A stretch of DNA of 64,000 nt from Paeniglutamicibacter sp. Y32M11 (GCF_019285735.1 NZ_CP079107.1:186001-250000), one strand, 5' to 3'; counted from the first letter of the stretch, positions 26,299 to 35,908 are shown. Translations and numbers: made by a program. Notes: a model not told the origin generated them from the letters alone.

Positions 26299-27603
26299 TC
26301 AAACGTCAAAGTTTGCGGCATGCCTAGACCATTCTTGTTGCTGAGGCAGGGTTCGTAGTGGCCGGTTGGCAATCGCCAGAATGGTTGCGAAAACGCAGAT
26401 CCCCGCGCAAAAAAACAACAGTCCACTCCAGCCCCAAGCGGTGTAGCCAAATCCGGCAATCAGTGGTGCCAGCGGCACCGCGGCCATGGATAACAATGCC
26501 GATGCGCTAGTGGCCCTCCCCAGCAGGGCACTGGGTACGGCGGTCATCAAGTATCCGCCCAAGCCCGCGTTGATCGTCGGCGCGCCGATAATCGATACCC
26601 CAAAGAGCGCGCAGATCCAGGGAACCGAGGTAGTGAACGGCATGAGGGACATGGCTCCGGCCGTGAAGAGCAGGCCAACGCATACTGCCACTCCGGTCGG
26701 CAGCCGTTTGAGCAGGGCCGCGGCGGGCAGGCTGCCTAGCAGCATCCCCACGCCAAGACTGGCCGAAACCACACCGATGATTCCTGCCGATTCCCCGCGT
26801 TGCTGCAAACCGAAAATCACCGAGGTGATCGAGGCGTTAATCCCCAGATTCAGCAGGGTCGAAATCATCAGCACTCCACGCAAATCCCTACGCCGAAGCA
26901 GCCAGGTCAGCCCGCTCAGTCCCTCGGCAAGAGACTCCTTGAGGGCGCCGAGTAGCCCGTTCTTGGATTTTTCTGACGCCCGTGAATCGGGTGCCGGAAG
27001 ACTCAGGGGAGCGGTTGCTGGGAGGGATTTGGCGCAGGTGGCTGCAACTACGTGTGCGAGAGCCAAAGCCCCGAACGTTACGGCCTGAGAAACCGAGAGC
27101 AACAGGCCGCCTAATGGGCCACCGGCCAGTGAAATGACGGCGTCTCGGCCCTGGTTCGCGGCAAGCGCACCAGGCAGCTGAGATTCTGGGACGATGTCCT
27201 TGAGTGCGGCATCGGATGCGGACCCGAAAAGTCCGTTGCGCACTGACATCAGCAGATGCAGGATTAACAGGCTCCAAAACCCGAGGTGCCCACCGAGCGA
27301 GGCGATCATCAAGCCGACTCCACCCACCGCGCCGAGCAGCCCGCCAATGATCATGAGTGTGCGTCGGTCCTTGCTGTCGGCGAGAACCCCTCCCGGGAGG
27401 GTGCACACTACGCGACCCAGCTGGCCGATCGCGGTGATGAGGCCCGCCTGGGTGGGGGAATTGGTAACGATCAGTGCCACCAAGGGAACGGCAAACCACT
27501 GAAGGCTCATGCCCAGAGCCGATCCGGTGTCGGACCCCAGCCATAAAAGGTAGCGGCGTTGGCGCCACAGGGGAATGATCCGAGTGTTCGTTGAACTGGT
27601 CAT
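26299..27603 (-). CDS. MFS exporter (drug-resistance type)
   Basis: A 434-residue membrane protein with about 12 hydrophobic segments. The cytoplasmic loop GRVVCTLPGGVLADSKDRRTLMI after helix 2 is the MFS signature. The overall layout resembles enterobactin/macrolide-type exporters (MFS_3/EntS-like). It is divergent from an ArsR-type regulator with a TTGCGCAA-type double operator between them, suggesting substrate-controlled export. The substrate is unknown. Confidence 0.85.
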   Translation of the reverse strand: MTSSTNTRIIPLWRQRRYLLWLGSDTGSALGMSLQWFAVPLVALIVTNSPTQAGLITAIGQLGRVVCTLPGGVLADSKDRRTLMIIGGLLGAVGGVGLMIASLGGHLGFWSLLILHLLMSVRNGLFGSASDAALKDIVPESQLPGALAANQGRDAVISLAGGPLGGLLLSVSQAVTFGALALAHVVAATCAKSLPATAPLSLPAPDSRASEKSKNGLLGALKESLAEGLSGLTWLLRRRDLRGVLMISTLLNLGINASITSVIFGLQQRGESAGIIGVVSASLGVGMLLGSLPAAALLKRLPTGVAVCVGLLFTAGAMSLMPFTTSVPWICALFGVSIIGAPTINAGLGGYLMTAVPSALLGRATSASALLSMAAVPLAPLIAGFGYTAWGWSGLLFFCAGICVFATILAIANRPLRTLPQQQEWSRHAANFDV

Positions 27604-27631
27604 GGCACCAACGGTAAACCCGCAAACTTAT

Positions 27632-27653
27632 TTGCGCAATATTAGTTGTGCAA
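27632..27653. promoter_or_regulatory. Candidate operator for ArsR-type regulator: two TTGyGCAA boxes
   Basis: TTGCGCAA (27632-27639) and TTGTGCAA (27646-27653) are spaced 14 bases centre to centre between the divergent MFS and arsR genes. The first is a perfect palindrome. Confidence 0.5.
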
Positions 27654-27683
27654 CTATTTTTGTGGATTATGTAGACTGTAGGA

Positions 27684-28301
27684 ATGAGTGAAAACGTGCC
27701 GGCGAGCGAGCAATCGCGACGTCAAACTATGACCTCACCGATGCTCAAGGCGATGGCCAACCCGTTGCGCCGTCGCATCGTCGCGACCCTGACCGCCGTT
27801 GAGTCGGCGCGGGCCACGGATCTTGCTCAGCGCCTTGACGTGCCGGCCAATTCACTGAGCTTTCACCTGCGCGTATTGGCTGAGGCGGGAATTATTCTGG
27901 AGGCGCCCGAACGTGCTCGTGATAAGCGGGACAGGGTCTGGAAGGTGTTACCCGGAGGGCTGAGCGTTGGATCTCCCAAGGAACCTAGTGCTATCGAAGA
28001 CGCACTAGCGCTGAAGGCCTACCTCGGCCAGGAAGCAGACGATCAGATCCGGCAATTGAAGGCAGTGATCGCCTGGGGTAGCGACTACGCCACGGGCTCG
28101 GAACCGGATGCTCGTGGGCTACTGAACATCACAAGTCTGATGCTTAATGCCACGGAAACCGAAGCCTTGGAAGAAGCGGTGCTAGAAGTGCTGCGGCAGG
28201 CGAAACGGGCCAGCGTCGCCGCTGCAGCGGATGGCAGTGAGCGCAAGCTCTGGAATTTTTCGATGGTCATGGCCCGCGAGGATCTCCCGGGACTGCCATA
28301 G
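27684..28301 (+). CDS. ArsR-type (HTH_20) winged-helix regulator
   Basis: 205 residues. The N-terminal winged helix is MLKAMANPLRRRIVATLTAVESARATDLAQRLDVPANSLSFHLRVLAEAGIILE (about 14-70), followed by a helical C-terminal half of about 110 residues of unknown role. There is no obvious metal-ligand cluster, so an organic effector is likelier. It probably represses the divergent MFS exporter. Confidence 0.82.
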   Translation: MSENVPASEQSRRQTMTSPMLKAMANPLRRRIVATLTAVESARATDLAQRLDVPANSLSFHLRVLAEAGIILEAPERARDKRDRVWKVLPGGLSVGSPKEPSAIEDALALKAYLGQEADDQIRQLKAVIAWGSDYATGSEPDARGLLNITSLMLNATETEALEEAVLEVLRQAKRASVAAAADGSERKLWNFSMVMAREDLPGLP

Positions 28302-28329
28302 CTCTACGAGCCGCGCGCGCAAGCGAAAA

Positions 28330-28372
28330 GGGCCCGTGTTCCAAAACCACATGATTTTTGGAACACGAGCCC
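28330..28372. terminator. Bidirectional terminator between arsR and sulfur operon
   Basis: GGGCCCGTGTTCCAAAA pairs with TTTTTGGAACACGAGCCC with one mismatch, placed between the convergent genes. Confidence 0.75.
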
Positions 28373-28395
28373 TCTGGCTGAAACAAAGTTTGAAG

Positions 28396-28896
28396 CTAGG
28401 CGAGCAGCTGGCGCTTGGAGGAAATGACGCCGGTATTAAAGCCGGCCAAGCGCAGTCCGCCGTGGAAGCGAGCGTGTTCGATCTTCACGCATCGATCCAT
28501 CACGATGTTCATGCCGGCCGCCTCGGCGCGCGCTGCAACATCTTCGTGCCAGGATCCCAGCTGCAACCACAGGGTCTTGGCCCCAACGGCTATGGCCTCG
28601 TCCAGAACGCCGGGCAGATCGTCGTGCTTGCGGAAAACCTCAACGAGGTCGGGGACCTCGGGCAAATCCGCCAGTGACTTGTAAACCGGCTCGCCAAGAA
28701 TCTCGTTGAGTACCGGGTTCACGAAGTACACCTTGTACTTCGAGGAAGAGAGCAGGTACGTGGCCACAAAGTAGCTGGCGCGGGAGGGCTTATTGGAGGC
28801 CCCGACGATCGCGATCGAGGTGGTGTTGCGCAAGATGTCCAGGCGCTCGGCCGCGTTGGGGCCCTCCCAGGTGCGGGCTTCTACTGCGTTGCTCAT
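28396..28896 (-). CDS. CoA-binding domain protein (YccU-like), in sulfur operon
   Basis: 166 residues. A small Rossmann-fold CoA_binding_2 protein: ILRNTTSIAIVGASNKPSRASY near residue 20, YFVNPVLNEILGEPVYKSLADLPE near 57, and LWLQLGSWHEDVAARAEAAGMNIVMDRCVKIEH near 107. The ATG directly follows the metY stop (TAAATG), so it is the third gene of sfnG-metY-this. A second paralogue (50651-51079) closes the other sulfur operon. The molecular role of this family is not established. Confidence 0.85.
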   Translation of the reverse strand: MSNAVEARTWEGPNAAERLDILRNTTSIAIVGASNKPSRASYFVATYLLSSSKYKVYFVNPVLNEILGEPVYKSLADLPEVPDLVEVFRKHDDLPGVLDEAIAVGAKTLWLQLGSWHEDVAARAEAAGMNIVMDRCVKIEHARFHGGLRLAGFNTGVISSKRQLLA

Positions 28897-30270
28897 TTAC
28901 TTGGCTCCCGTCACGGCGGCCGCGCGGGCGGCATCGATGGAGCAGGCGGCCCCGTCGTAGGTTTCCTCGGCCGGTGCTGCCGCGGCCTGCTGTGAGGCGG
29001 TGAGGGCCTGGTCAAGGTCCCACAGGATGTCCTCCAGGTCCTCAAGCCCCACGGAGAAGCGGATCAGGTCTTCCGGAACACCCGCCGCAACCAACTGCTC
29101 CGCGGAGAGCTGCTGGTGCGTGGTGGAGGCCGGGTGCAACACCAGGGTGCGCACATCCCCGATGTTGGCCAGGTGGCTGGCCAACTGCAGCGCCTCGATA
29201 AAGGCGTTGCCAGCGGCTCGACCGCCCTTGACGCCAAAGCTGAAGACGGAACCAACGCCGAGCGGCAACAGTTCCTTGGCACGTTCATGATGGGGGTGCG
29301 ATTCCAGACCCGCGTAGTTCACATAGGTGATGCGCTCATCCTTTTCAAGCCAGGCGGCAACGGCCTTGGCGTTGGCCAAGTGGGCGTCCATGCGCTGGGG
29401 AAGGGTCTCTACGCCCTGCAGGAGCTGGAATGCGGACTGTGCCGGCAACGCCGGTCCGATGTCGCGCAGCTGTTCGGAACGCAGCTTGGTCAGGAAGCCG
29501 TATTCGCCGAAGTTATCCCACCAGGAGACATTGCCGTAGGAGGCCACCGGCTCGGTCATCGAGGGGAACTTGCCGTTGCCCCAGTTGAAGGTGCCCGACT
29601 CCACCACAACACCACCCAAGGTGGTGCCATGGCCGCCGAGGAACTTGGTCGCCGAGTGAATCACGATGTCGGCGCCGTGCTCGATGGGACGCAGCAGGTA
29701 GGGCGGGGTGAGCGTCGAGTCGACAACCAGCGGGATGCCCGCGGCGTGGGCGACCTCGGCCAAACCCTTCAGGTCGGCGATGTCGCCGGAGGGGTTGGCC
29801 ACGACCTCGGTATACAGCGCCTTGGTGTTCTCCTGGATGGCCGCGGCGTAGGCCGCCGGGTCGGTGGAGTCAACAAAAGTGGTCTCAACGCCAAAGCGAC
29901 GCAGGGTCACATCCAGCTGCGTGATGGTGCCACCGTAGAGCTTGGAGGACGCCACGATGTGGTCTCCCGCCCCGGCCAATGCGGCAAAGGTGATGAATTC
30001 TGCTGCCATGCCCGAACCCGTGGCCACGGCGCCCAGACCGCCCTCCAAGGACGCGATGCGCTCCTCGAAGGCGGCTACCGTCGGGTTGCCGATGCGTGAG
30101 TAGATGTTTCCGTACTTCTGCAGCGCAAAGAGATTTGCGGCATCGTCGGAATCCTTGAAGACAAATGAGGTGCTCTGGTAGATCGGCACGGCACGGGCAC
30201 CATGTTCGGCGTCGGGGGTGCCACCGGCGTGCAAGGCTCGCGTTCGGAATCCAAATTGGTGTTCGGCCAT
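28897..30270 (-). CDS. metY: O-acetylhomoserine sulfhydrylase (MetY)
   Basis: A 457-residue PLP enzyme making homocysteine from O-acetylhomoserine and sulfide, releasing acetate. Visible: FGFRTRALHAGGTPD at the N-terminus, QSTSFVFKD near 31, the phosphate-binding TGSGMAAEF near 83 and the PLP-lysine region DIVIHSATKFLGGHGTTLGG near 203. Cys/Met-metabolism family; the length favours MetY over cystathionine gamma-synthase. It starts within the stop of sfnG (TAATG), so it is translationally coupled. It is the assimilation end-point for sulfide released by the surrounding monooxygenases. Confidence 0.92.
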   Translation of the reverse strand: MAEHQFGFRTRALHAGGTPDAEHGARAVPIYQSTSFVFKDSDDAANLFALQKYGNIYSRIGNPTVAAFEERIASLEGGLGAVATGSGMAAEFITFAALAGAGDHIVASSKLYGGTITQLDVTLRRFGVETTFVDSTDPAAYAAAIQENTKALYTEVVANPSGDIADLKGLAEVAHAAGIPLVVDSTLTPPYLLRPIEHGADIVIHSATKFLGGHGTTLGGVVVESGTFNWGNGKFPSMTEPVASYGNVSWWDNFGEYGFLTKLRSEQLRDIGPALPAQSAFQLLQGVETLPQRMDAHLANAKAVAAWLEKDERITYVNYAGLESHPHHERAKELLPLGVGSVFSFGVKGGRAAGNAFIEALQLASHLANIGDVRTLVLHPASTTHQQLSAEQLVAAGVPEDLIRFSVGLEDLEDILWDLDQALTASQQAAAAPAEETYDGAACSIDAARAAAVTGAK

Positions 30271-31466
30271 TAGGCGCGAGCTCCTTCGAGGTTGGTGATG
30301 GGTAGAAGATCGGTATTCAGTTCCGTGCCGTTTTTACGGGCCAAATCGGCCTCGAGCTCGCGCACCAACGGAAGCACGTCGCGGCCGAAGGCTGCAACCT
30401 CTTCCTGGAAGTGCAGGTAGCCGGTCAGCAACAGGTTGACGCCGATCTTCTTGAAGTCGATGATGCGCTCGGCAATCTGTTCCGGGGTGCCGATGAGCTT
30501 GGAGCGGAAGCCGTCGTTGTACTGGACCATGTCCTCAAAGGTGGAATCGGACCACATGCCCTTGCCGTCCTTGGTGGACTGGCCGGCTTCCTTGACGGCG
30601 GCGGCGAAGCCCTCAACCGCTGGTCGGTGCGCCTTGGCAATGATCTCGCGCAGCGTCTCGGTGGCCTCGGCCTCGGTCTCGCGGGCGATGACAAAGCCAT
30701 TGATGCCGAAACGCGGCTTCACCGGGGCGGTGCGGGTACCTGCTGCTGCTGCTGCCTTGAGCACGCCGGCAATGTTCTCCTCGAAGCCCTCCAGGCTGCG
30801 GCCATTGGAGAAATACCAATCGGCGGTGTTGCCCGCGGCGCCCTGAGCGGCCGTCGAGTTGCCACCAAAGAAGATTTCCGGGTGTGCCCGGCCCGGGATA
30901 TCCAGTGGGGCGGGGGAGAGCGTGAAGTCGTTGATGTTGTAGTACTTCCCGGCGTAGGAGAAGTCCTTTTCGGTGAGCAAACCACGCAGCACGGAGATGA
31001 ATTCCTCGGTGCGCACGTAGCGCTCGTCGTGCTCCAGCCAGTCCAGCCCAAAGTTCACAAATTCGTCCTTCAGCCAGCCCGAAACCACGTTCACGGCCAT
31101 GCGGCCGCCGGAGATGTGGTCGGCGGTGATCAGCCATTTGGCGAGCACACCGGGGTGCCACATGCCGGGGTGCACGGCGGCAATAACCTTCAGGCGTTCG
31201 GTGGCACCGAGCAGGGCCAAACTGATGGCGGTGGCTTCATGCTGTTTGTCCGCGCCGTAACTGGCCGCATAACGCGTCTGCGAGAGAGCGTATTCGAAGC
31301 CGGAGTCCTCGGCGATGCGAGCCAGCTTCTTGTTGTATTCGAAGTCCCAGCCGGTGCGCTGCTCAATGGTGGAAACAACCAGGCCGCCGGAGACGTTGGG
31401 TACCCAGTAGGCAAACTTGAGGGGAGTCTCTAGGTCTGCGACGGTGCTAACGGGCGTTGTGCTCAT
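30270..31466 (-). CDS. sfnG: Dimethyl sulfone monooxygenase-like, FMNH2-dependent (SfnG)
   Basis: A 398-residue luciferase-like (LLM class) monooxygenase. LKFAYWVPNVSGGLVVSTIEQRTGWDFEYN near the N-terminus and HISGGRMAVNVVSGWLKDEF near 140 match SfnG, which converts dimethyl sulfone to methanesulfinate using reduced FMN from a separate reductase. First gene of the leftward operon with metY and a CoA-binding protein. No SAM riboswitch was found ahead of it, unlike the other sulfur loci here. The exact substrate is inferred from family. Confidence 0.85.
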   Translation of the reverse strand: MSTTPVSTVADLETPLKFAYWVPNVSGGLVVSTIEQRTGWDFEYNKKLARIAEDSGFEYALSQTRYAASYGADKQHEATAISLALLGATERLKVIAAVHPGMWHPGVLAKWLITADHISGGRMAVNVVSGWLKDEFVNFGLDWLEHDERYVRTEEFISVLRGLLTEKDFSYAGKYYNINDFTLSPAPLDIPGRAHPEIFFGGNSTAAQGAAGNTADWYFSNGRSLEGFEENIAGVLKAAAAAGTRTAPVKPRFGINGFVIARETEAEATETLREIIAKAHRPAVEGFAAAVKEAGQSTKDGKGMWSDSTFEDMVQYNDGFRSKLIGTPEQIAERIIDFKKIGVNLLLTGYLHFQEEVAAFGRDVLPLVRELEADLARKNGTELNTDLLPITNLEGARA

Positions 31467-31763
31467 GTGTTGTCCTCAGAAATGGGCGCAGTGGCGGGCG
31501 GGAGTTCGGTCATTGGCGGCGGAGCGGGAGTGGCGTTGATGGGCAACTGATGAGAAAGCTCGCCACAAACAGCTGCATCATTTCCACTGGGATACGGAAT
31601 AGTGCTGCTGTGTCATCGCGCGTGATCTCGCCGCCGCCCCGGGCTGGCCTTCTCTATTGTGGCAATAAATGGGCACTTCATCAAAGAATGTTGAGCCGGA
31701 TTGCTTTTTGTGGGCAGTGCACCGAACGATCTGCGAATTTTTCCCCACGGCTATGCTGGAAGG
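31467..31763. other. Divergent leader of sfnG operon and histidine phosphatase gene
   Basis: A 297-base region. On the minus strand, two short overlapping reading frames precede sfnG: one ending in SVSQWK with its stop at 31578, and one starting in the overlapping ATGATG and encoding MMQLFVASFLISCPSTPLPL. A TATTG-TGG-CAATA palindrome lies at 31655-31667. No SAM-I, SAM-II or SAM-IV core was found. Confidence 0.3.
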
Positions 31764-32333
31764 ATGGATGCACAGATTGCCCTGGTCCGGCACGGACAAA
31801 CCGAATGGAACGCCGAGGGGCGGCTCCAGGGACAGGTCGATATTCCGCTGAACCGCCAAGGCAGGGCGCAGGCCCGCACCGCGGGAGCCGAACTCATCAG
31901 CATTCAATGGGACGTATTGGTCTCCTCTCCGCTGGGTCGGGCGGTGGAGACAGCGTCGCTGCTCGGCGCGGATCTAGGGCTTGAAATTTCTGAACGCCTC
32001 CCGGACCTGATGGAACGCAACTACGGAGCCGGCGAAGGTCGGGTGGTGTTGGGGATGTCACGGGAGAAGATTGACGCCATTTTGGAGACTGCCGAACCCG
32101 AGGCCATGGTGGCCGCTCGTGGCATTCGGGCCCTGGGACATTTGGTGACTGCGCACCCCGGAATGAATCTGGTGGTTGTTGCCCACGGGACGCTGCTGAG
32201 GCTGACCCTTGAAGCGGTGCTTGGCCGTCCGCATCCACGCATCCGCAACTGTGAGGCAGTTTTATTAAACGTCTCCGACCTCGAAAACGTGCTGCGGGAT
32301 GCCGGGGACCAGGAGCTGGCCCCGCGCGGCTAA
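31764..32333 (+). CDS. Histidine phosphatase family protein (phosphoglycerate mutase-like)
   Basis: 189 residues from ATG 31764. The RHG catalytic motif LVRHGQTEWN is near residue 7, followed by NRQGRAQA, SSPLGRAVETA with the second Arg, and VVVAHGTLLR near 140 with the second catalytic His. Typical of phosphoglycerate mutase-like or acid/alpha-ribazole phosphatases; substrate unknown. Earlier in-frame starts would add residues unlike the family. Confidence 0.85.
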   Translation: MDAQIALVRHGQTEWNAEGRLQGQVDIPLNRQGRAQARTAGAELISIQWDVLVSSPLGRAVETASLLGADLGLEISERLPDLMERNYGAGEGRVVLGMSREKIDAILETAEPEAMVAARGIRALGHLVTAHPGMNLVVVAHGTLLRLTLEAVLGRPHPRIRNCEAVLLNVSDLENVLRDAGDQELAPRG

Positions 32334-32366
32334 GCCCCCGTAATTATTGGGGTGTTTGAACTTAAA

Positions 32367-32413
32367 ATGAAACGTGGCCGCCCCCGAGTATTCGGGGGGC
32401 GGCCACGTTTCAT
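32367..32413. terminator. Bidirectional terminator between phosphatase and katG
   Basis: ATGAAACGTGGCCGCCCCCGA pairs almost perfectly with TCGGGGGGCGGCCACGTTTCAT over a GTAT loop, between convergent stops. Confidence 0.8.
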
Positions 32414-32424
32414 TCAGCCGGTGA

Positions 32425-34602
32425 CTACTTCTTGAGTTCGAAGCGATCGGCGTCCATGAGCTTGGCCCATGCGGCGGCGAAGTCGCGGCCGAACGTCACC
32501 TTGGCGTCGTCCGCGGCGTAGGCCTCGGCGAGGGCACGCAGCTCGGAGTTCGAGCCGAAGACCAGATCCACGCGGCTGCCGTTGAATCGGCCGTCGGTGG
32601 TGGAGTAGGTCTTCTCTTCGGCGTCCGGGGTCCATTCCAGACCCAGTTCCATAAGGTTCGCGAAGAAGTCGTTGGTCAGCGCGCCCGGGGTGTCGGTGAA
32701 GACGCCCAGGTTCGAGCCATCCCAGTTGTTGCCCAGCACGCGCAGGCCACCAAGCAACACGGTCATCTCCGGAGCCGAAAGCCCCAAGAGGTTCGCGCGG
32801 TCGATGAGCAGGTACTCGCTGGGCAGCTGCAGGAAGCCCGAGTCGTAGTTGCGGAACGCGTCGGCAACCGGCTCTAGCCAGGCGAACTGTTCCGGATCGG
32901 TCTGCTCCTGGGTGGCATCCACGCGGCCCGGAGTGAACGGAACGGTGAGTTCCTGGCCGGCGGCCAGTGCCGCCTGCTCGATGCCCACGTTGCCGGCCAG
33001 AACCACGACATCGGCGAACGAGGTCTTGATCAGTGAGGTGGCGTTGAACTCGTTGACGATTTCCTCGAGCTTCGCGATGACCACCGCAAGCTGCTCCGGC
33101 TGGTTCACGGTCCAGGAAACCTGCGGCTCGAGGCGGATGCGGCCGCCGTTGGCGCCGCCGCGCTTGTCCGAGGAGCGGAAGGTCGAAGCGGCCTTCCATG
33201 CGGTGGAGACCAGCTGCTGGACGCTCAGGCCCGAAGAGGCGATCAGTGCCTTCAGCGTCGCGATTTCCGCATCCCCCAAGGTCACGGCCGGAGCGGCCGG
33301 CAACGGATCCTGCCAGAGGAGGTCCTCTGCCGGAACTTCCTTACCCAGGTAGCGGGACTTCGGGCCCATGTCGCGGTGGGTCAGCTTGAACCATGCGCGG
33401 GCGTAGGCCTCGGAGAACAGCTCCTGGTTGTCCTTGAAACGGCGAGAAATCTCGCCGTAGCTCGGGTCAAAGCGCAGGGCCAGGTCGCTGGTGAGCATGC
33501 GCGGTTCGCGGCGTGCGGCAGGGTTGTGGGCCATCGGGACCAGATCGGCGCCGCCGCCGTCCTTCGGACGCCACTGCTGCGCGCCGGCCTCTGAGAGGAA
33601 CATTTCCCACTCGTAGGCGAAGAGGATATGGAAGAACTCGTTGTCCCAGCGGGTCGGGTGATAGGTCCAGGTGACCTCCAGGCCCGAGCCGATGGTGTCA
33701 TCGCCGTGGCCGGTTCCGAAGCCGGACTTCCAGCCCAGGCCCTGCATTTCCAGCGACGATGCTTCCGGATCGGTCCCCTTGAAGGACTCGGCGTTGGCGC
33801 CGTGGGTCTTGCCGAAGGTGTGGCCGCCGGCGATTAACGCGACGGTCTCCTCGTCGTCCATGCCCATGCGGCGGAAGGTTTCGCGGATGTCGATGGCGGA
33901 GGCCAGCGGATCGGCGAGGCCATCCGGGCCCTCGGGGTTCACGTAGATCAGGCCCATCTGGACTGCTGCTAGCGGAGCCTCGAGGTCGCGGGTGCCGGTG
34001 TAGCGCTCGTTATCCAGCCACACCTTCTCCGGTCCCCAGTACACATCGTCATCGGCTTCCCAGACGTCCGGGCGGCCGCCGGCGAAGCCGAAGGTCTTGA
34101 AGCCCATGGTTTCCATGGCCACGTTGCCGGCCAGGATCATCAGGTCAGCCCAGGAGATGGACTGGCCGTACTTCTTTTTGACCGGCCAGAGCAGGCGGCG
34201 GGCCTTATCGAGGTTCACGTTATCCGGCCAGGAGTTCAACGGAGCGAAGCGCTGCTGACCAGCGCCGCCGCCGCCTCGGCCGTCATGGCTGCGGTAGGTG
34301 CCGGCCGAGTGCCAGGCCATGCGGATGAAGAATGGGCCGTAGTGGCCAAAGTCTGCCGGCCACCAGTCGTAGGACTTGGTCATGGTCTCGGCGAGATCGG
34401 CCTTCACCGCATCCAGATCCAGGGCCTCGAAGGCTTCGGTGTAGTTGAAGTCCTCATCCAGCGGGTTGGAGACCTGGGTGTTCTTGGCCAGGATCTTCAG
34501 GTTGAGCTTATTCGGCCACCACTCGGTGTTGGCGCTTCCGCGGGTGGGATGGGTGCGGCCGCCGTGCATTACGGGGCACTTGCCGGTTACAGCTTCAGAC
34601 AT
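32425..34602 (-). CDS. katG: Catalase-peroxidase
   Basis: A 725-residue bifunctional haem enzyme detoxifying H2O2. Visible: CPVMHGG near the N-terminus, the distal haem site [11 protein letters not shown] near residue 89, the Tyr of the Met-Tyr-Trp adduct in [10 protein letters not shown], the proximal-His region [17 protein letters not shown] near 250, and the second peroxidase-like domain in the C-terminal half. ATG 34602 is supported by GAAGGAAGT; a longer open reading upstream has no similarity. It lies 88 bases downstream of the Fur-family gene in the same direction, the classic furA-katG arrangement. Confidence 0.95.
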   Translation of the reverse strand: MSEAVTGKCPVMHGGRTHPTRGSANTEWWPNKLNLKILAKNTQVSNPLDEDFNYTEAFEALDLDAVKADLAETMTKSYDWWPADFGHYGPFFIRMAWHSAGTYRSHDGRGGGGAGQQRFAPLNSWPDNVNLDKARRLLWPVKKKYGQSISWADLMILAGNVAMETMGFKTFGFAGGRPDVWEADDDVYWGPEKVWLDNERYTGTRDLEAPLAAVQMGLIYVNPEGPDGLADPLASAIDIRETFRRMGMDDEETVALIAGGHTFGKTHGANAESFKGTDPEASSLEMQGLGWKSGFGTGHGDDTIGSGLEVTWTYHPTRWDNEFFHILFAYEWEMFLSEAGAQQWRPKDGGGADLVPMAHNPAARREPRMLTSDLALRFDPSYGEISRRFKDNQELFSEAYARAWFKLTHRDMGPKSRYLGKEVPAEDLLWQDPLPAAPAVTLGDAEIATLKALIASSGLSVQQLVSTAWKAASTFRSSDKRGGANGGRIRLEPQVSWTVNQPEQLAVVIAKLEEIVNEFNATSLIKTSFADVVVLAGNVGIEQAALAAGQELTVPFTPGRVDATQEQTDPEQFAWLEPVADAFRNYDSGFLQLPSEYLLIDRANLLGLSAPEMTVLLGGLRVLGNNWDGSNLGVFTDTPGALTNDFFANLMELGLEWTPDAEEKTYSTTDGRFNGSRVDLVFGSNSELRALAEAYAADDAKVTFGRDFAAAWAKLMDADRFELKK

Positions 34603-34690
34603 GACTTCCTTCGTTAAGGTGATTAGTTGGTTTAGCGAAAAGTGAGAGCTTTGGGGCGGGAGTTTCGGGTCGCCGGTGGAATAAAGCGAG

Positions 34691-35116
34691 TCAGCCCGCG
34701 TTTTGGCATTGAGGGCATAGTCCCCAGTAGATGACCTCGGCCTCGTCGATAGCGAAGCCATGATCGTTGGAGGCATGCAGACAGGGAGCGCCGCCCACCG
34801 CACAGTCGACGTCGAGCACCGTGCCGCACGCACGACAGACCAGATGGTGGTGGTTATCTCCAACTCGGGTCTCGTAACGGGCGTTGTGCCCATGCGGCTG
34901 GATCTTACGCACGATGCCCAGCTGGGTCAGCAATTTGAGCGAGTCGTATACGGCCTGATGCGATACGGCGGGGTGAGCTTGACGTACCGCGTCGCGAATC
35001 GTGTCGGTATCGGCATGAGGGTTGGCGGTCACCGCAGCGAGCACGGCAACACGTGGGAGCGTGACGCGCATGGATGCCTGGCGCAATACGTGCTCGAGCT
35101 CGACCGGTTTTGTCAT
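34691..35116 (-). CDS. furA: Fur-family regulator (FurA) of katG
   Basis: A 141-residue Fur-family repressor. The winged helix ([35 protein letters not shown]) is followed by the regulatory-metal segment [12 protein letters not shown] near 89 and a second cysteine pair, LCPQCQ, at the C-terminus. In mycobacteria and streptomycetes such proteins repress themselves and katG until oxidised by peroxide. An operator-like site sits just upstream. Confidence 0.9.
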   Translation of the reverse strand: MTKPVELEHVLRQASMRVTLPRVAVLAAVTANPHADTDTIRDAVRQAHPAVSHQAVYDSLKLLTQLGIVRKIQPHGHNARYETRVGDNHHHLVCRACGTVLDVDCAVGGAPCLHASNDHGFAIDEAEVIYWGLCPQCQNAG

Positions 35117-35134
35117 GCCTCACATTTTTCCCGT

Positions 35135-35154
35135 TTATTTTGAACTAATCAAGA
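35135..35154 (-). promoter_or_regulatory. FurA autoregulatory box
   Basis: On the minus strand TCTTGATTAGTTCAAAATAA lies about 18 bases before the furA start. It closely follows the AT-rich FurA operator described in mycobacteria and streptomycetes (TCTTGACT-ATTCCA-AA) and includes TTGA-N5-TCAA symmetry. Confidence 0.65.
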
Positions 35155-35260
35155 TAGAAACTGAGTCGGGGGAGATATTACATGGAATCGGCCACCGACC
35201 ATCCAGTCCCGATGCGGCATCGCACTGGTATCGGGACGTTGCGCGAGGCACCATGAACGT

Positions 35261-35908
35261 ATGGGTGAAAAATTCTTCGGCAACTCAACTTTTTATGACC
35301 GTCGAGCCAAAGCTTATGACGCGATGGTCGCATCTCCGATATACAACAGAGTCCTTTGGGGAACTCACCCGGCACAATATTCGGCCTTCGCGGCGCGAGC
35401 CATCGGCTCTGGAGACGGCCCATTGCTGGAGGTTGCGGTGGGGACCGCCCAGGCCACCGCGCTACTACACGTGGCCAGCCGGCGACCATCGACGCTGGTG
35501 GACATGAGTGCGCCCATGCTCGAGCTGGCTAAGGCATCGATACGCCGTGCCGCTGGTGGAGATGTTCCACGCAGGATCACTTTTGAATGCCGCGATATGT
35601 TCTCGGTGCCCGATGGGCAGCGTTACGAAACCATTCTGGGCCTCGGTCTATTGCATCTGGTCCCGGATGTTGGTGCGCTGTTAACCGGGCTGAGCGAGCA
35701 GCTAGAGGACCGCGGTACCCTCTTTTTGGCTTCGCTCGTCAAGGGATCTGCCCGCTCGAATGCCTATCTGAAATTACTCAAGGCACGCGGGGACATAACC
35801 CAGGCACGTACTGCCGTGGAACTTTACGAGCTGGCGGCAAAGGCAAATATTGGTCGGGTCACCGTGAGTCATGAGGGAGCGATGGCCTACCTGAGGATTT
35901 CGTCTTAG
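35261..35908 (+). CDS. Class I SAM-dependent methyltransferase
   Basis: 215 residues. Motif I LLEVAVGTAQATALL near residue 54 (a variant of the usual E/DxGxGxG), an acidic STLVDMSAPMLELAKA after strand 2, then ITFECRDMFSVPD and the LGLGLLHLVPD strand 4 region. The fold resembles Methyltransf_11/25. The substrate is unknown. Upstream bases contain no clear operon partner; it is divergent from furA-katG. Confidence 0.75.
   Translation: MGEKFFGNSTFYDRRAKAYDAMVASPIYNRVLWGTHPAQYSAFAARAIGSGDGPLLEVAVGTAQATALLHVASRRPSTLVDMSAPMLELAKASIRRAAGGDVPRRITFECRDMFSVPDGQRYETILGLGLLHLVPDVGALLTGLSEQLEDRGTLFLASLVKGSARSNAYLKLLKARGDITQARTAVELYELAAKANIGRVTVSHEGAMAYLRISS

Noticed and set aside
34603-34893. N-terminal extension of KatG by 97 codons
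   Set aside because: It runs into the furA gene and has no catalase similarity; ATG 34602 has a good ribosome site.
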